DNA of 64,000 nt from Micromonospora sp. C31 (GCF_018070575.1 NZ_JAGPXN010000017.1:62001-126000), one strand, 5' to 3'. Positions 1 through 10,025 are shown, counted from the stretch's first letter. A program made the numbers and translations. Notes: generated by a model from the letters alone, not told the origin.

Positions 1-350
1 GCCGGTGCATGATCTCCGGGAGATCGTCAATGCGATCCTGTACTTGGCCAGGACGGGATCGCGTGAGAGTACCTGCCGCACGACTTCCCGCCGGCGAAGA
101 CGGTGTACGACTACTACGCCAAGTGGGAGGCCGACGGGACGACGCAGCGGATTCACGATTTGCTGCGGGAGTGGTTTCGCACGGCCTGGCTCGGCATCGA
201 CGTCGAGCGCGTACACCGCCATGCCGGGAAGGCTTCCACGTCCAGCCCCGGCGGTGGGTTGTGGAACGGACCTTCGGCTGGCTGACGCAGCACCGACAAC
301 TCGTCCGTGACTACGAGGCCCTTCCCGAACGCACCCGGGCTCGCCCTTGA
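1..350 (+). pseudogene. IS5-family transposase relic
   Basis: Three pieces of one IS5-type transposase lie in three different frames. The first reads REIVNAILYLARTG near nt 17-58, the second reads VYDYYAKWEADGTTQRIHDLL around nt 100-165, and the third is the conserved C-terminal block WVVERTFGWLTQHR around nt 255-300. The central catalytic part between them is mostly missing and no frame is open throughout. The 5' end may lie outside the window. It is a decayed insertion sequence and cannot make a functional transposase. The family call rests on these conserved blocks as recalled from IS5 transposases. Confidence 0.8.
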
Positions 351-487
351 TCCAGCCGAAATGCAGGGCCTCGTCAATGCCCTTCGGCTGTCGGATTGTG
401 GATGGCGGCTGAATCCGGTCTCTGGTCCGGCAGCGATAGCATTGGCTTCCTACGACCTCGTCCACCCGTCGGCCAGGAAGGTGATCA

Positions 488-865
488 GTGAACCTGCAAA
501 TCCGTACAGGGGACGGTCAGGAAATCGCGGGGCTCTACCGATGGCTGGCTCGGGACCACGCACTCAGCCGACAGGCAACCCTCGAGATCGGTCATGCCGA
601 GGTCGCCCCCGGGCAGATGAACTCCGGCCTGCTCGACGTGATCAATGTCGTACTGAGCAACGGCATCGCATTGATGGGTCTGGTCACGGCTATCAAGGCC
701 TACCGGCAGACGATCCGGCAGCAGGCCCCCGCTGCCAGGAGGCCGGTGGTCGTGATCATCGTCCCGGCCGGACGGTTCGAGATCGAGGACGAGACCGATC
801 CGGAGCAGATCATCAAGGCGCTTGGTGCTCTGCTCGTAGCGAGTTCCGATGAGCACACTCGCTGA
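488..865 (+). CDS. EACC1-type effector-associated component
   Basis: A 125-residue protein that reads like the effector-associated constant component EACC1, found beside caspase-like and STAND proteins in NTP-dependent conflict systems. It has a polar N-terminal third, one hydrophobic helix at about residues 49-69 preceded by GQMNSGLLDVIN, and a beta-rich C-terminal piece around residues 86-100 (PVVVIIVPAGRFEIE). The known role of the family is only inferred, as a membrane-associated accessory. The GTG start is chosen because it keeps the whole conserved N-terminus. The 3' end overlaps the caspase gene by 17 bp, so the two are probably co-translated. Confidence 0.75.
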   Translation: MNLQIRTGDGQEIAGLYRWLARDHALSRQATLEIGHAEVAPGQMNSGLLDVINVVLSNGIALMGLVTAIKAYRQTIRQQAPAARRPVVVIIVPAGRFEIEDETDPEQIIKALGALLVASSDEHTR

Positions 866-1811
866 CCCGACCCGGTCTTGGGCGGTATTGATCGGTGCTC
901 CTCACTACAAGACGCTGCCCGAAATCCCGGCTGTCGAGCAGAACCTGCTCACCCTGCGGCGGCTGATGACCGACCCTACGGTCTGGGGATTGCCGATTGA
1001 GCAGTGCCTGATTCCGCAGGTCACGGGAGTTCCGGATCCGCTCGAGTCGGTGATGACGGCGCTGCGGACCGCCGCCGACGCGGCTACCGACACCTTGTTC
1101 GTCTACTACGCGGGCCACGGGCTGTCCGATCCGCTCTCCGACCGGCTGGTGCTCGCGTTGCCGGGCGGGGAGAGTATGCAGTTCTCGTACAAGGCACTGG
1201 CGTACGAGCAGATCCGATCGGCGCTAGTGAATCCGGCCCTGGGTATCTCTCGCCGGATCGTCGTGCTTGACTGCTGTTACTCAGCGCTGGCGCTGGACGG
1301 CGAGATGGGTGGTGACCGGAGGGCCGGCACCGCCTTGGTCGACTCTGCCGAGGTCAGCGGCGCCTACGTGCTCACCGCCTGCGCGGAGACCTCGGTAGCG
1401 ATGGCACCAGTGGGCGAGACCTACACAGCGTTCACCGGTGAGCTCGTCGACCTGCTGGAGTATGGCATCGCCGACGGCCCCGAACTGCTCGACATGAGCA
1501 CGCTCTACCGGGAGCTGCAGACCAGGCTGGTGGCCAGGAAACTGCCGGAGCCGCAGCAGCGGAGCCGCAACCTCGCAGGCGACCTGGCGATCGCGTGTAA
1601 CCGCGCTTACGAATCGCCAAGGCCTGCAGTGCAGCGAGCCGAAACGGCCATGCGAATCTTGCGCCGCTCCGGCGACTACCAGGGTGCCGCGCAGGTCCTG
1701 AACGGGCAGGGCAATGCGCTCGACGCCGACGCTCTGCGCCGGCGAATCCGGGTGCTGCGCCGGGCGCACCGGCATGCGGAAGCTGCTGCGCTGCTGCGAC
1801 TGCTGGCCTGA
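849..1811 (+). CDS. caspase-family (peptidase C14-like) protease
   Basis: A 320-residue protein with a caspase/metacaspase fold at residues about 8-220. The catalytic His is H90 in VYYAGHG and the catalytic Cys is most likely C143 in VLDCCYS, so both dyad residues are present. The C-terminal 65 residues are helical and Arg/Ala-rich (ETAMRILRRSGDYQGAA) and may be a small effector-associated adaptor domain. There is no signal peptide, so a cytosolic enzyme is expected. It overlaps the upstream EACC1 gene and its stop lies one base from the convergent ATPase stop. By analogy with bacterial caspase conflict systems it would be the executioner protease. Its substrates are unknown. Confidence 0.85.
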   Translation: MSTLADPTRSWAVLIGAPHYKTLPEIPAVEQNLLTLRRLMTDPTVWGLPIEQCLIPQVTGVPDPLESVMTALRTAADAATDTLFVYYAGHGLSDPLSDRLVLALPGGESMQFSYKALAYEQIRSALVNPALGISRRIVVLDCCYSALALDGEMGGDRRAGTALVDSAEVSGAYVLTACAETSVAMAPVGETYTAFTGELVDLLEYGIADGPELLDMSTLYRELQTRLVARKLPEPQQRSRNLAGDLAIACNRAYESPRPAVQRAETAMRILRRSGDYQGAAQVLNGQGNALDADALRRRIRVLRRAHRHAEAAALLRLLA

Positions 1812-1812
1812 C

Positions 1813-3255
1813 CTAGCAGCCAGTCGCTGGCGGATCGAGGACGGTCTGCGCTTGGCGGCGCAGTCCATCGTTGAGGATCAGGCCTGACTGCGCCGCTTTA
1901 CGAGCGATGATCAGCAGGTCACGGCGGGCCGCCCAGGCGGCCGGGTCGCCGCACAGCTCCGGCTCGAAGAGCGGCCACCGCGTCACGATGAGGTCAGCCA
2001 GCTCCCCGGCGTCGAACCGGTCGAGCGCGTCGAGGTGATCACCCACGCCCGCTGCGGAATCGTCGAGGCCTGCGTACCATCGGCCGCACCGTCCCTCGGG
2101 CAGCTGCTCTGCCCAGCCTGCGCCCCAGGTCCTGACCAACACTTGCCGGACCTGCGCGCGGAGCGCGGCGTCGCGGTCGATCCACCAGCCACGGATCGAT
2201 CCGTCGAGAGCCTCCCTGCGCACGTGCCGAGCGAATTCGACGGAGAAGAGACTGACGGCGGTGCCGTCGGAGCGGATCAGGCCGAGCCTCCGCAGCCGCA
2301 GCAGGTCGTGCCGCTCGATTGTGAGGTGTGTGCGGGTAAGCACCTGGTAAAGCAGGTCGGAGCCGCGCTCGCCGGTGTCGGCGTCCAAGTTGCCGATGGA
2401 TCGGGCGAACTGGTCGGTGAACTGGGCCTCGACTTGCTCCCAGGCCGCCGTGAGGTCGAGCTCGCCGAGCCGGTGGGTCTCAACCAGCTCACGGCACAAC
2501 AGTTCGACGAGATACGGATGGTTGCCGCACAGCCGCTGGATCTCTGCGCGCAGCCTGTCGAGCGGCACCCCGATCGCCGTCGCCCGCGCAAGCAGCTCGT
2601 CCAGCTCGGCTTCGGTGAACGGCCCCACCGAACGGCGTACGCCCATCACCCCGTCCAGCGTTGAGTGAGCTACGGCTGCTAGCTCGATCGACTTGATTGA
2701 CCGGCGGGACAGCGTTGCCATCCCGACGGAGTAGTTCTCGCTCACCAGGTCACGCAGGAGCTGGAACTCAACCCGCTGGAAGGACTCCTCCGCCTTGTCG
2801 AACTCGTCCAGGATCGCCGCCACCCGGATGCCTTCGCGGTGCAGCACCCCGAAGAACGTCTCGACACCCTCCTTGAGGTCCAGCCACTCGGTGGAGTCGT
2901 GCACGGAAAGCTCGATGTCGTGTAGCTCCGCCACCCACTTCGGAAGGTCATCGGCTAGCGCCAGGAGGATCTCCTGTCGGGCGCCCCGGGTCATCGCCCG
3001 GATCACGTCGGACCCGCTCTCATAGGTGCCCACGCTGAGGTAGACGACGACCAGGTCCCGGCTGCCAGTGGCGAAAAGGTTTTGCGCACGGCGGGCCAGG
3101 CTAGTTTTTCCCATGCGGTGGTTGCCCTGCAGGCTCAGGTTGGCCGGGCGGGCCGCAGACCACGACTCGCGGATCAGGCGGAGCAGGTCAGTGCGCCCGA
3201 CGAAGCGCTCGTCCCGGGCCACCTGCCCAACGCCGACGTACGGGTTCATGGTCAC
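1813..3255 (-). CDS. STAND-type P-loop ATPase with Swt1/HEPN-like tail
   Basis: A 480-residue P-loop ATPase. An FVGR motif at 18-21 precedes a Walker A GNHRMGKT at 44-51, and Walker B with D150-E151 lies in VAAILDEFD. A winged-helix region follows at roughly 290-350. The C-terminal 110 residues, with LDRFDAGELADLI then TRWPLF, resemble the Swt1-type HEPN fold. The usual R-x4-6-H catalytic motif is not visible, so that domain may be inactive or a binding module. The gene starts with GTG inside the stop of the upstream giant ATPase (GTGA, 4-bp overlap), which implies coupled translation. It is probably the signalling or switch ATPase of the caspase module. Confidence 0.8.
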   Translation of the reverse strand: MTMNPYVGVGQVARDERFVGRTDLLRLIRESWSAARPANLSLQGNHRMGKTSLARRAQNLFATGSRDLVVVYLSVGTYESGSDVIRAMTRGARQEILLALADDLPKWVAELHDIELSVHDSTEWLDLKEGVETFFGVLHREGIRVAAILDEFDKAEESFQRVEFQLLRDLVSENYSVGMATLSRRSIKSIELAAVAHSTLDGVMGVRRSVGPFTEAELDELLARATAIGVPLDRLRAEIQRLCGNHPYLVELLCRELVETHRLGELDLTAAWEQVEAQFTDQFARSIGNLDADTGERGSDLLYQVLTRTHLTIERHDLLRLRRLGLIRSDGTAVSLFSVEFARHVRREALDGSIRGWWIDRDAALRAQVRQVLVRTWGAGWAEQLPEGRCGRWYAGLDDSAAGVGDHLDALDRFDAGELADLIVTRWPLFEPELCGDPAAWAARRDLLIIARKAAQSGLILNDGLRRQAQTVLDPPATGC

Positions 3256-6200
3256 CGCAGGTCCAGGCCGGCTGACCCGGCGTCGTGCATCAGTAGCCAG
3301 TCCTGATAGAGGCGGACCACGATCTGGTACGCGGCCGCCCCTTTGCGCACCACCTCACGGATCTCCAAGTCGTTCAGCAGCAACTCCAGGTCGCCGTCGT
3401 CGCGGTAGACCGCACGGACCCGTTCGAGGGTCGCTAGGCCGTCCCGGGAGGCGATGGCGACTGCGAGCAGCACGGCTCGGTACTGCTCCGGGGTGGCCGA
3501 ATTCGCGTTCGTGTAACCGGCGGTCACCAGGTTGTCGAAGTCCTCCTCGCCGAGTTCCTGCTCGAGCAGGAGTTCCCGCACCACTTCCACGTCGGCCTCG
3601 GTGACCAGCGGCGCCCGGTTGAGGTTCATCTGCTCGACCAGTCGATAGCAGAACTTCTGGATGTAGAACGCGCTGCCGCCGGTGAGCTCGACGATCCGAT
3701 CGATCGCCTGCTGTCGGTAGCGACTATCCCCTGTCCGGCCGCCAATCCGGATCGGCAGGTCGATCAGCCTCGCTGCGTTGTCGTCGTCGAGGTAGGTGAC
3801 GCGCTCACGGGCGAACACCACGAACACGTTGGAGTGCTGCTTGATCATCCGCTCCAGCGCGTCCTGCCCGACGATCACCAGATGGAAGATCTGCCGTTCG
3901 ATGAGAGCCTTGAGCGCCTGCATGAAGGTCTGCGGCAGCAGCCCGATCTCGATCCACTCGTCGAAATACTGGAACTCGTCGATCATGACGACGATGTGCG
4001 GCGGATTTGGCAACCCGTCGAAGTAGTCTTCGAATCGGTTGATAAAGTCCACTACCGGGTGCGGGCTGACAGCGAGGTTGTCGCGGGTGATGCCTGCGGT
4101 CAGCGCGGGTCGACCCGCCACTCGGGGATCATCCCGCAGCCTGCGCGCGGTCTTGTTGAGAATCTCCCAAAGTAGCCCGGCCAGCAGTCGGTCATCGGTT
4201 TTGTCAGGCCGGCTATGCTCGCCGGGCCGCTCCTGAACGAAGGTGCCGATGTTGCCGAGGTCGACGACGATGAGCTTATCCAGCTCCAGCGAGTCGCGGA
4301 GCCGGTCGATCAACCGGAGCCGGATCGAGGACTTCCCGGCCCGTTTCTGGCCGAAGATGGCCACGCCGGTCCCGGGAATGGTCGCCTTGCGCAGCCGGGC
4401 TTCGATGCGGTCGAGCAGTTCCTCGCGCCCGAAGAACATGTCCGGATCGGCCACCGGCACCCCGGTTGATCCCTGAAAGAACGGGTTGTCGATCTTTTCG
4501 AACTTGCTCGGGTCGGCCAGCTGGACCGGCAGGCTCGCCTCGACCTCGTCGTAGCCCTCGTTCGCACGGGAGCGATAGCGAAGCTTTACTGGCAAAGAGA
4601 AGGCGCCAGCCCGGACCCCCTGCTCGCTCACCTGCAGTTTGACGACCAGCACCCGGTTCCCGCCGCCGCTGATCGCGCTGGGTAGCCGCAAAATGTCGGA
4701 CTGCGGGAAGAAGAGGCCGTTGCCCTCGCCGATGTGCAGCTCCGCAGACTCGAGCGGGGCCATGCCGTCCTTGTTGCTGACCTCGATCTGCACTGTCACT
4801 AGGCCGTGCTGGTCGTGGTTGCTCTGACGCAGAGCCAGTGCCAGCTCCGGCTGCGGCCGGCGTTCCATGATCAACTGCCGCTGGGCATCCTCGACCAGCG
4901 CGCTCAACCGCACGGCGATGGGATCGATGCCCTCGACGGCGAAGCTGGTGGGTGCCTTGGCCACGTCGTCCCGGACGAACTTCATCGCTTCGATGACGCG
5001 GCGCAGGCAGGCGTCGCGTTCCTCGAAGGACTGGGCATAGATGAACTCGCCGAGCAGTCGCAGCGCGTCCTGGACCCGTTGCAGGCTCTCTCGGTCGGAG
5101 TCAGCCTCGGGGACCACCTCGGAGATCCGGCTCAGCGCGTTGCTCAGCTTCTCCTCTACGATCGTCAGCTCGTGCAGCGGGGCCAAGCCCTCGATCCGCC
5201 GACGCTGCTCGCGGGTCCACTCCGAACCGCACCGCTGCCACGCCTCGCGCATGTCCTCGATGGTCGGCCAGGACAGAGTCATGTCCCAGGACTGCTCCGG
5301 CTCCTCGATCAAGTCCCTGCCGTGCAGATACTGGGCCGCGCCAGCCCGCAGATCGGCGTCGTCGTGGACCACGGCGGTGACCGCCTCCGCCGCGACGTCG
5401 GTCTGCGCGACCAGTTGGGCCACCAGCGGGAAGATGCCGCTACCGTGCTGGTTGTACTGGCTGCGCAGGATCGGAGCGACCACCTCGGTCAATGAGGCGT
5501 TCTCGCTCACATTGCTGTGCCGGAAGCCTAGGGCCGGCCGGCCGTCCAGGGACCGGAAGAACCGGCCGATGGCAAGTCGGGCGTCGCCGCCCTTGCTCGG
5601 GTTGCGCAGCCGCTCGGAGGCCACGAGCGCCTCGCAGTAGAGGTCTCTCGCTGCCTCGTTGGCCTGCCGGTCCAGAGCGAGATCAGCCAAGGCGGTCAGA
5701 CCACTACACAGCCAGCTGTGCAGATAGTCCTCGTCGTCCTCGTGCCCTTCGGAGGTGCCGTACTCGCGCAGGATGGCCGCAGCGGCGATGTACCCGGAGG
5801 CGCTGCCCAGACGCTGATAGCCCCGGGAGTGCCCGGCGTTGTCGGCGAGCCGCTGGGCGTCGAGGAAGTTCGGCTGCTTCCTTTCGCCCTTGCGCTGGTC
5901 CTTGATGCTGGTCGCCTGCTCGGAGTAATTCTCCATCACGTAGGCGACCAGGGCCGAGGTGAAGAGCCGGTCGATGAACAGCGGCGCCCGCGGCAAGGGC
6001 GACTCATTGCCCTGCCGGATCGCGGCGATCTGCTCCCGGATGCCTTCCGCCCGGTCGGTGTTGTCGTCGCGGAGCAGGCTCTCCGCTTCGTCGAGCATGA
6101 CAGCGCCCTGCTGTTGCAGGTAGGCCAAGGCGAGCCCGCGCCGCACGACCGGATTGGCAGGGGTTGCCTTCAGTAGCTCCTGCCAGTCCGGGATGGAATT

Positions 6201-7706
6201 CTGCCCGGCCGAATATTTGACGAACGCGATCTGGTGCAGCAAGTGCCGGCCCTTGGAGCTGGACCGATCTCGTCTTTCCAGTTGGGCACCTAGGGTGGCG
6301 AGCGCTTCGGCGTAGCGACCCGCCGAGATGTAGAAGTCGATCAAAATGTTGTCGAGTGTCTCGCCCGGTGGTACGACGCCGGGGAATTCGACCTCCAACA
6401 CCCGCAACGCGGCGTCGGCACCGTGCAGGCGTTTGGTCAGCCAGGCGAGGTCCTTGACCGCGCTTTCCCGCTTCGGCCCGTTCGAGCGGATCTCCTCACG
6501 GTAGGCCGCCATGGCGCCGTCGAAGTCACGCTTCCGCTTGTTGAGCTGATCCGCTGTGGCGAAATGGTCCACGCCCCGGCGCCGCGGCGGGGCCTTGTTC
6601 GTGGCCTGCGGGGTGGTTGGCACCGTGGCCTGTGGGGAGCGGGCCGTCGCCGGCTTCGGTATTCGGGAGATCGCCTCGGACAATGACCGGGCGGTGGGTG
6701 GGGCCGGGGGGCGGTGCCGGATCGGCCGCGGCTGAGCACCAGCGGGCCGGGGATAGGGCTGGGCCAGCGGCCCCAAGCCCGGCCGGACGGCTTCGACCGC
6801 CTGCCGGGTCGAGCTGTTCAGGTTGGGCGCGATCAGCAGATCACCCAGCAGGTCGCGGGCCTCGACGGCGTCCAGGACGGCGATCAGGGCGGCCCAGGCG
6901 GCTGGGTCGATCCCGGGGTTGATGGTCCGGAAGAACCGCAGCAGCCCGTAGATCGCCGTCTCGTGGTCGGATCCCCGGGCAGCAGCGACGGCGAGCGACC
7001 GCCAACCGTCCGGGTCAGCCGTAAGGTCGGCGGCCGTGGCGAGCAGTTCCTGGGCCTCCGATACGTTGCCGGCCAGCAGCTCGACCGAGCCGAGCAGGTG
7101 GTGCAGCTCGCCGTTGGCCGGGTCGCCCATCAGGATCCGCCGCAGGTCATTCGCCACCTGGGGTACCCGGCCGAATTTCGGCGCCAGCTCGTTGATCCGT
7201 ACGGCGTTGGCATAGCGCTGATAGGCGGCCTGCAGCGCGCCCCGGTAGCCGTGCCCCACCTCGATGTCGAAATTGACCTCCGTCTCCAGCGTGGCCACCA
7301 GCCGTAACGCCTGCGGCAACGCATTCGTCGCATGCAGCTGGCGTTCCGGGTCTGGCTCCGGCTGCGGCCTGCCCTCCGGCGCAGGCTCGGGCACCGGGGT
7401 GGGCGCGGCCACCGGCGCAGGCTCGGGCACCGGGGTGGGCGCAGCCACCGGCGCAGGCTCGGGCACCGGGGTGGGCGTCACCACCGCGACTGGCTCGGCG
7501 ACCGGAATTGCGGTCATGGCCGACATGCTGCGCAGGCTGAGAATGCTCGACAAAGCGAGTGCCACGCGGGCACCGCTGGGTTCCTCGAGCACCATCCGGG
7601 TGCGAGTCAGCTCGGCCAGGACTCCGGTGAAGGGCTCACCAGCGGTTAGGCGCACCTCGATCAGATCGTTGATATGAGCGACCGACTGCACGAACTCGGC
7701 GTCCAC
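3252..7706 (-). CDS. giant multidomain STAND-like ATPase (1484 aa)
   Basis: The N-terminal 60 residues look like a small Sm/SH3-like beta-barrel (DLIEVRLTAGEPFTGVLAE). A Pro/Glu linker with three 12-residue repeats (PTPVPEPAPVAA) follows, then TPR-like helical repeats to about residue 300. A second Pro-rich linker leads to further helical repeats (390-760) and helical/coiled regions, then a predicted beta-sandwich at about 950-1080. The P-loop ATPase has an FFGRE motif, Walker A GQKRAGKS with K1125, and Walker B MIDEF with D1243-E1244. There are no membrane segments or signal peptide. It starts with GTG, overlaps the 480-residue ATPase gene by 4 bp and faces the EACC1-caspase pair. The likely role is a sensor/scaffold NTPase of a conflict system; the exact function is unknown. 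Confidence 0.8.
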   Translation of the reverse strand: MDAEFVQSVAHINDLIEVRLTAGEPFTGVLAELTRTRMVLEEPSGARVALALSSILSLRSMSAMTAIPVAEPVAVVTPTPVPEPAPVAAPTPVPEPAPVAAPTPVPEPAPEGRPQPEPDPERQLHATNALPQALRLVATLETEVNFDIEVGHGYRGALQAAYQRYANAVRINELAPKFGRVPQVANDLRRILMGDPANGELHHLLGSVELLAGNVSEAQELLATAADLTADPDGWRSLAVAAARGSDHETAIYGLLRFFRTINPGIDPAAWAALIAVLDAVEARDLLGDLLIAPNLNSSTRQAVEAVRPGLGPLAQPYPRPAGAQPRPIRHRPPAPPTARSLSEAISRIPKPATARSPQATVPTTPQATNKAPPRRRGVDHFATADQLNKRKRDFDGAMAAYREEIRSNGPKRESAVKDLAWLTKRLHGADAALRVLEVEFPGVVPPGETLDNILIDFYISAGRYAEALATLGAQLERRDRSSSKGRHLLHQIAFVKYSAGQNSIPDWQELLKATPANPVVRRGLALAYLQQQGAVMLDEAESLLRDDNTDRAEGIREQIAAIRQGNESPLPRAPLFIDRLFTSALVAYVMENYSEQATSIKDQRKGERKQPNFLDAQRLADNAGHSRGYQRLGSASGYIAAAAILREYGTSEGHEDDEDYLHSWLCSGLTALADLALDRQANEAARDLYCEALVASERLRNPSKGGDARLAIGRFFRSLDGRPALGFRHSNVSENASLTEVVAPILRSQYNQHGSGIFPLVAQLVAQTDVAAEAVTAVVHDDADLRAGAAQYLHGRDLIEEPEQSWDMTLSWPTIEDMREAWQRCGSEWTREQRRRIEGLAPLHELTIVEEKLSNALSRISEVVPEADSDRESLQRVQDALRLLGEFIYAQSFEERDACLRRVIEAMKFVRDDVAKAPTSFAVEGIDPIAVRLSALVEDAQRQLIMERRPQPELALALRQSNHDQHGLVTVQIEVSNKDGMAPLESAELHIGEGNGLFFPQSDILRLPSAISGGGNRVLVVKLQVSEQGVRAGAFSLPVKLRYRSRANEGYDEVEASLPVQLADPSKFEKIDNPFFQGSTGVPVADPDMFFGREELLDRIEARLRKATIPGTGVAIFGQKRAGKSSIRLRLIDRLRDSLELDKLIVVDLGNIGTFVQERPGEHSRPDKTDDRLLAGLLWEILNKTARRLRDDPRVAGRPALTAGITRDNLAVSPHPVVDFINRFEDYFDGLPNPPHIVVMIDEFQYFDEWIEIGLLPQTFMQALKALIERQIFHLVIVGQDALERMIKQHSNVFVVFARERVTYLDDDNAARLIDLPIRIGGRTGDSRYRQQAIDRIVELTGGSAFYIQKFCYRLVEQMNLNRAPLVTEADVEVVRELLLEQELGEEDFDNLVTAGYTNANSATPEQYRAVLLAVAIASRDGLATLERVRAVYRDDGDLELLLNDLEIREVVRKGAAAYQIVVRLYQDWLLMHDAGSAGLDLR
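7378..7485. repeat. three tandem 36-bp units encoding PTPVPEPAPVAA
   Basis: Three head-to-tail 36-bp units at 7378-7413, 7414-7449 and 7450-7485, with only a few base differences, sit inside the giant ATPase gene. On the coding (minus) strand each gives a 12-residue Pro/Glu/Ala linker unit between the N-terminal barrel and the helical repeats. Being in frame and multiples of three, copy-number change would lengthen the linker without breaking the protein. Confidence 0.9.
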
Positions 7707-8142
7707 GGAATTCTCGACCCCCGGCCCGCTGCCCTGGATTGAGCGTGCGAGACACCCACGTTAGCACCGCGCTACGGTCTCCGATATCGACCGTCGCCCG
7801 AGGACAGCAACGCTTATCGACGGATCCAGACGACCATACCCGTGGATTCGTGCAGCGAAGGGTACAGGTGCGCTGCCCGTTCGGCTGAGTGGGCGGTGAA
7901 TTCACCAAGGTAATCTCAGCGACGCGAAAAGACTTATCGGTGCGACCCGCGCGAAGGTGTCGAGTCGGGCAGAGTTGGAAGCGGCGTGGAGCCATCGACG
8001 GTGTCGCCCTGGCCGGCTGGCATCGCAGTGCCGGTACGGCCCAACCAGCCGCCGCGCGGATTGCCGGCCAGGGTCACGCTCCACATCCGCAGCCGGCCGG
8101 GAACCGATTCGCTGGTCGCAGTGGTCGGTGACCGGTAGCCCC
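7707..8142. other. 436-bp intergenic region, no gene seen
   Basis: This stretch lies upstream of the giant ATPase gene and downstream of the small membrane protein gene, both on the minus strand. I see no convincing coding region, RNA or strong repeat. It should contain the promoter of the ATPase operon, but no clear -35/-10 pair stands out. Confidence 0.4.
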
Positions 8143-8619
8143 TCAGGAAGATACGTCGTCGGCCTGGGGATCTTCGGTTGCTTTGAGTAGTCGTTCGGCG
8201 AGAGCGGTCTCGAGGCTTTCGAAGGCCAGATAGACGACAGCGGCAAGGAAGGGCGCCACCGCCCAGACAGCAGGGTGGGCGATCCACGTCGCGGCCAGCC
8301 AGGCGCAGCTGAGCCCGCCGACCACGGAGAGGACGTTCATACTCGTGCCCGCAGCTTGCACACGAGTGTGGTGTTGCGGCATCGGCTTGCGGAAACCGCG
8401 GGAGAGAAGCCCTTCGAGCAGGGTGAACGACAGCACCGCGCCGATGGCGAAGAGGAAGACGTGGGGGACGCCCGGCGAACCTTCCATCGCATGCAGCAAC
8501 CCGAAGTTGACAGTAATCAGGATGGAGAAGCCGAAGGTCGTGCTTTCCCTGCCGACAGTGCTTCTCAGGGCGCGCTTGACCGGGCCTCCGGTGGGGCCAC
8601 CAGCTTCGTTTCCGGGCAA
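8143..8619 (-). CDS. small four-helix membrane protein, unknown function
   Basis: A 158-residue protein with four hydrophobic stretches: FSILITVNFGLLHAM, VFLFAIGAVLSFTLLEGLL, a segment starting MNVLSVVGGLSC, and AVAPFLAAVVYLAFESL. Both ends are polar and no catalytic motif is visible. I do not recognise the family. The longest start is TTG; no better ATG or GTG precedes the first membrane segment, so the N-terminus is uncertain. It stands alone on the minus strand between the conflict module and the OBAP gene. Confidence 0.6.
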   Translation of the reverse strand: MPGNEAGGPTGGPVKRALRSTVGRESTTFGFSILITVNFGLLHAMEGSPGVPHVFLFAIGAVLSFTLLEGLLSRGFRKPMPQHHTRVQAAGTSMNVLSVVGGLSCAWLAATWIAHPAVWAVAPFLAAVVYLAFESLETALAERLLKATEDPQADDVSS

Positions 8620-8901
8620 GGACGCGGCCCTTCGGACGACGGAGGGCGGACAGACTCAAGAACCACCATCGCACACGATGTCGCCGTGTCGGTGCACACC
8701 ATCCCGTCGGCAGTTCGGTCGTTCCTCCTCGCGGTTGGCAGCCGAACTCGTACCTGAACCGGAACCCGACCGACCGCGCCCGACCCGTGAAGAGGGAAAC
8801 ACCCGGAGGCGGGGCGGCGGCCGGAAACCCGGATGCCGGGCGGCGGCCCGCCTAGCCTGGACCGGAGACGACATCGTCTTGACGGACGGGAGGGATGATC
8901 G

Positions 8902-9612
<711 letters not shown>

Positions 9613-9873
9613 CCGGGCGGCAGGATACGCAGCTTCTCGGCCCGAGGTCAGGCACGCTCACCACGTACGCGGTAGCCGACGGCTCGGGTCGCGGGTCAGC
9701 CGTGGGACGGCCGCGACGAGGCCGCCGCGCCGCCGTCGCGGTGACGAAACTCGCCGACAGCGGAGGCGTACCCTCGCCGGCGCCCACGGTCGGTGGCATC
9801 TGCGTACGCGGATGAAGGCCGCCGCGCCCCGGGCGCCCGTCGTCGCCGACTGACACGCTCGAGCGCGCCAGGC

Positions 9874-10025
9874 TCAGCGCAGCAGGACCAGGCCCGCGTC
9901 GATGCGCGTGCGGAACAGGACGTACGGCTTACGCGGCAGGTCCCGGCCGTGCTGGTACGTCGGCTGGCGGTGCAGTTGGTTGGCGGTCACGTACAGGTGC
10001 CCGTTGGCGTCGACCCCACCGGCCG
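9874..10025 (-). pseudogene. C-terminal relic of an MRJP/SMP-30-like protein
   Basis: On the minus strand the frame ending at 9874 reads VDANGHLYVTANQLHRQP followed by KPYVLFRTRIDAG and a natural stop. That matches the last propeller blade of bacterial major-royal-jelly-family (SMP-30/gluconolactonase-like) proteins. Nothing before the VDANG block resembles the rest of the roughly 350-residue family, and there is no start. It is therefore a 3' remnant of a deleted gene. Confidence 0.65.

Noticed and set aside
7707..8142. Possible small gene in the gap upstream of the giant ATPase
   Set aside because: Only short frames without Shine-Dalgarno support or recognisable motifs.
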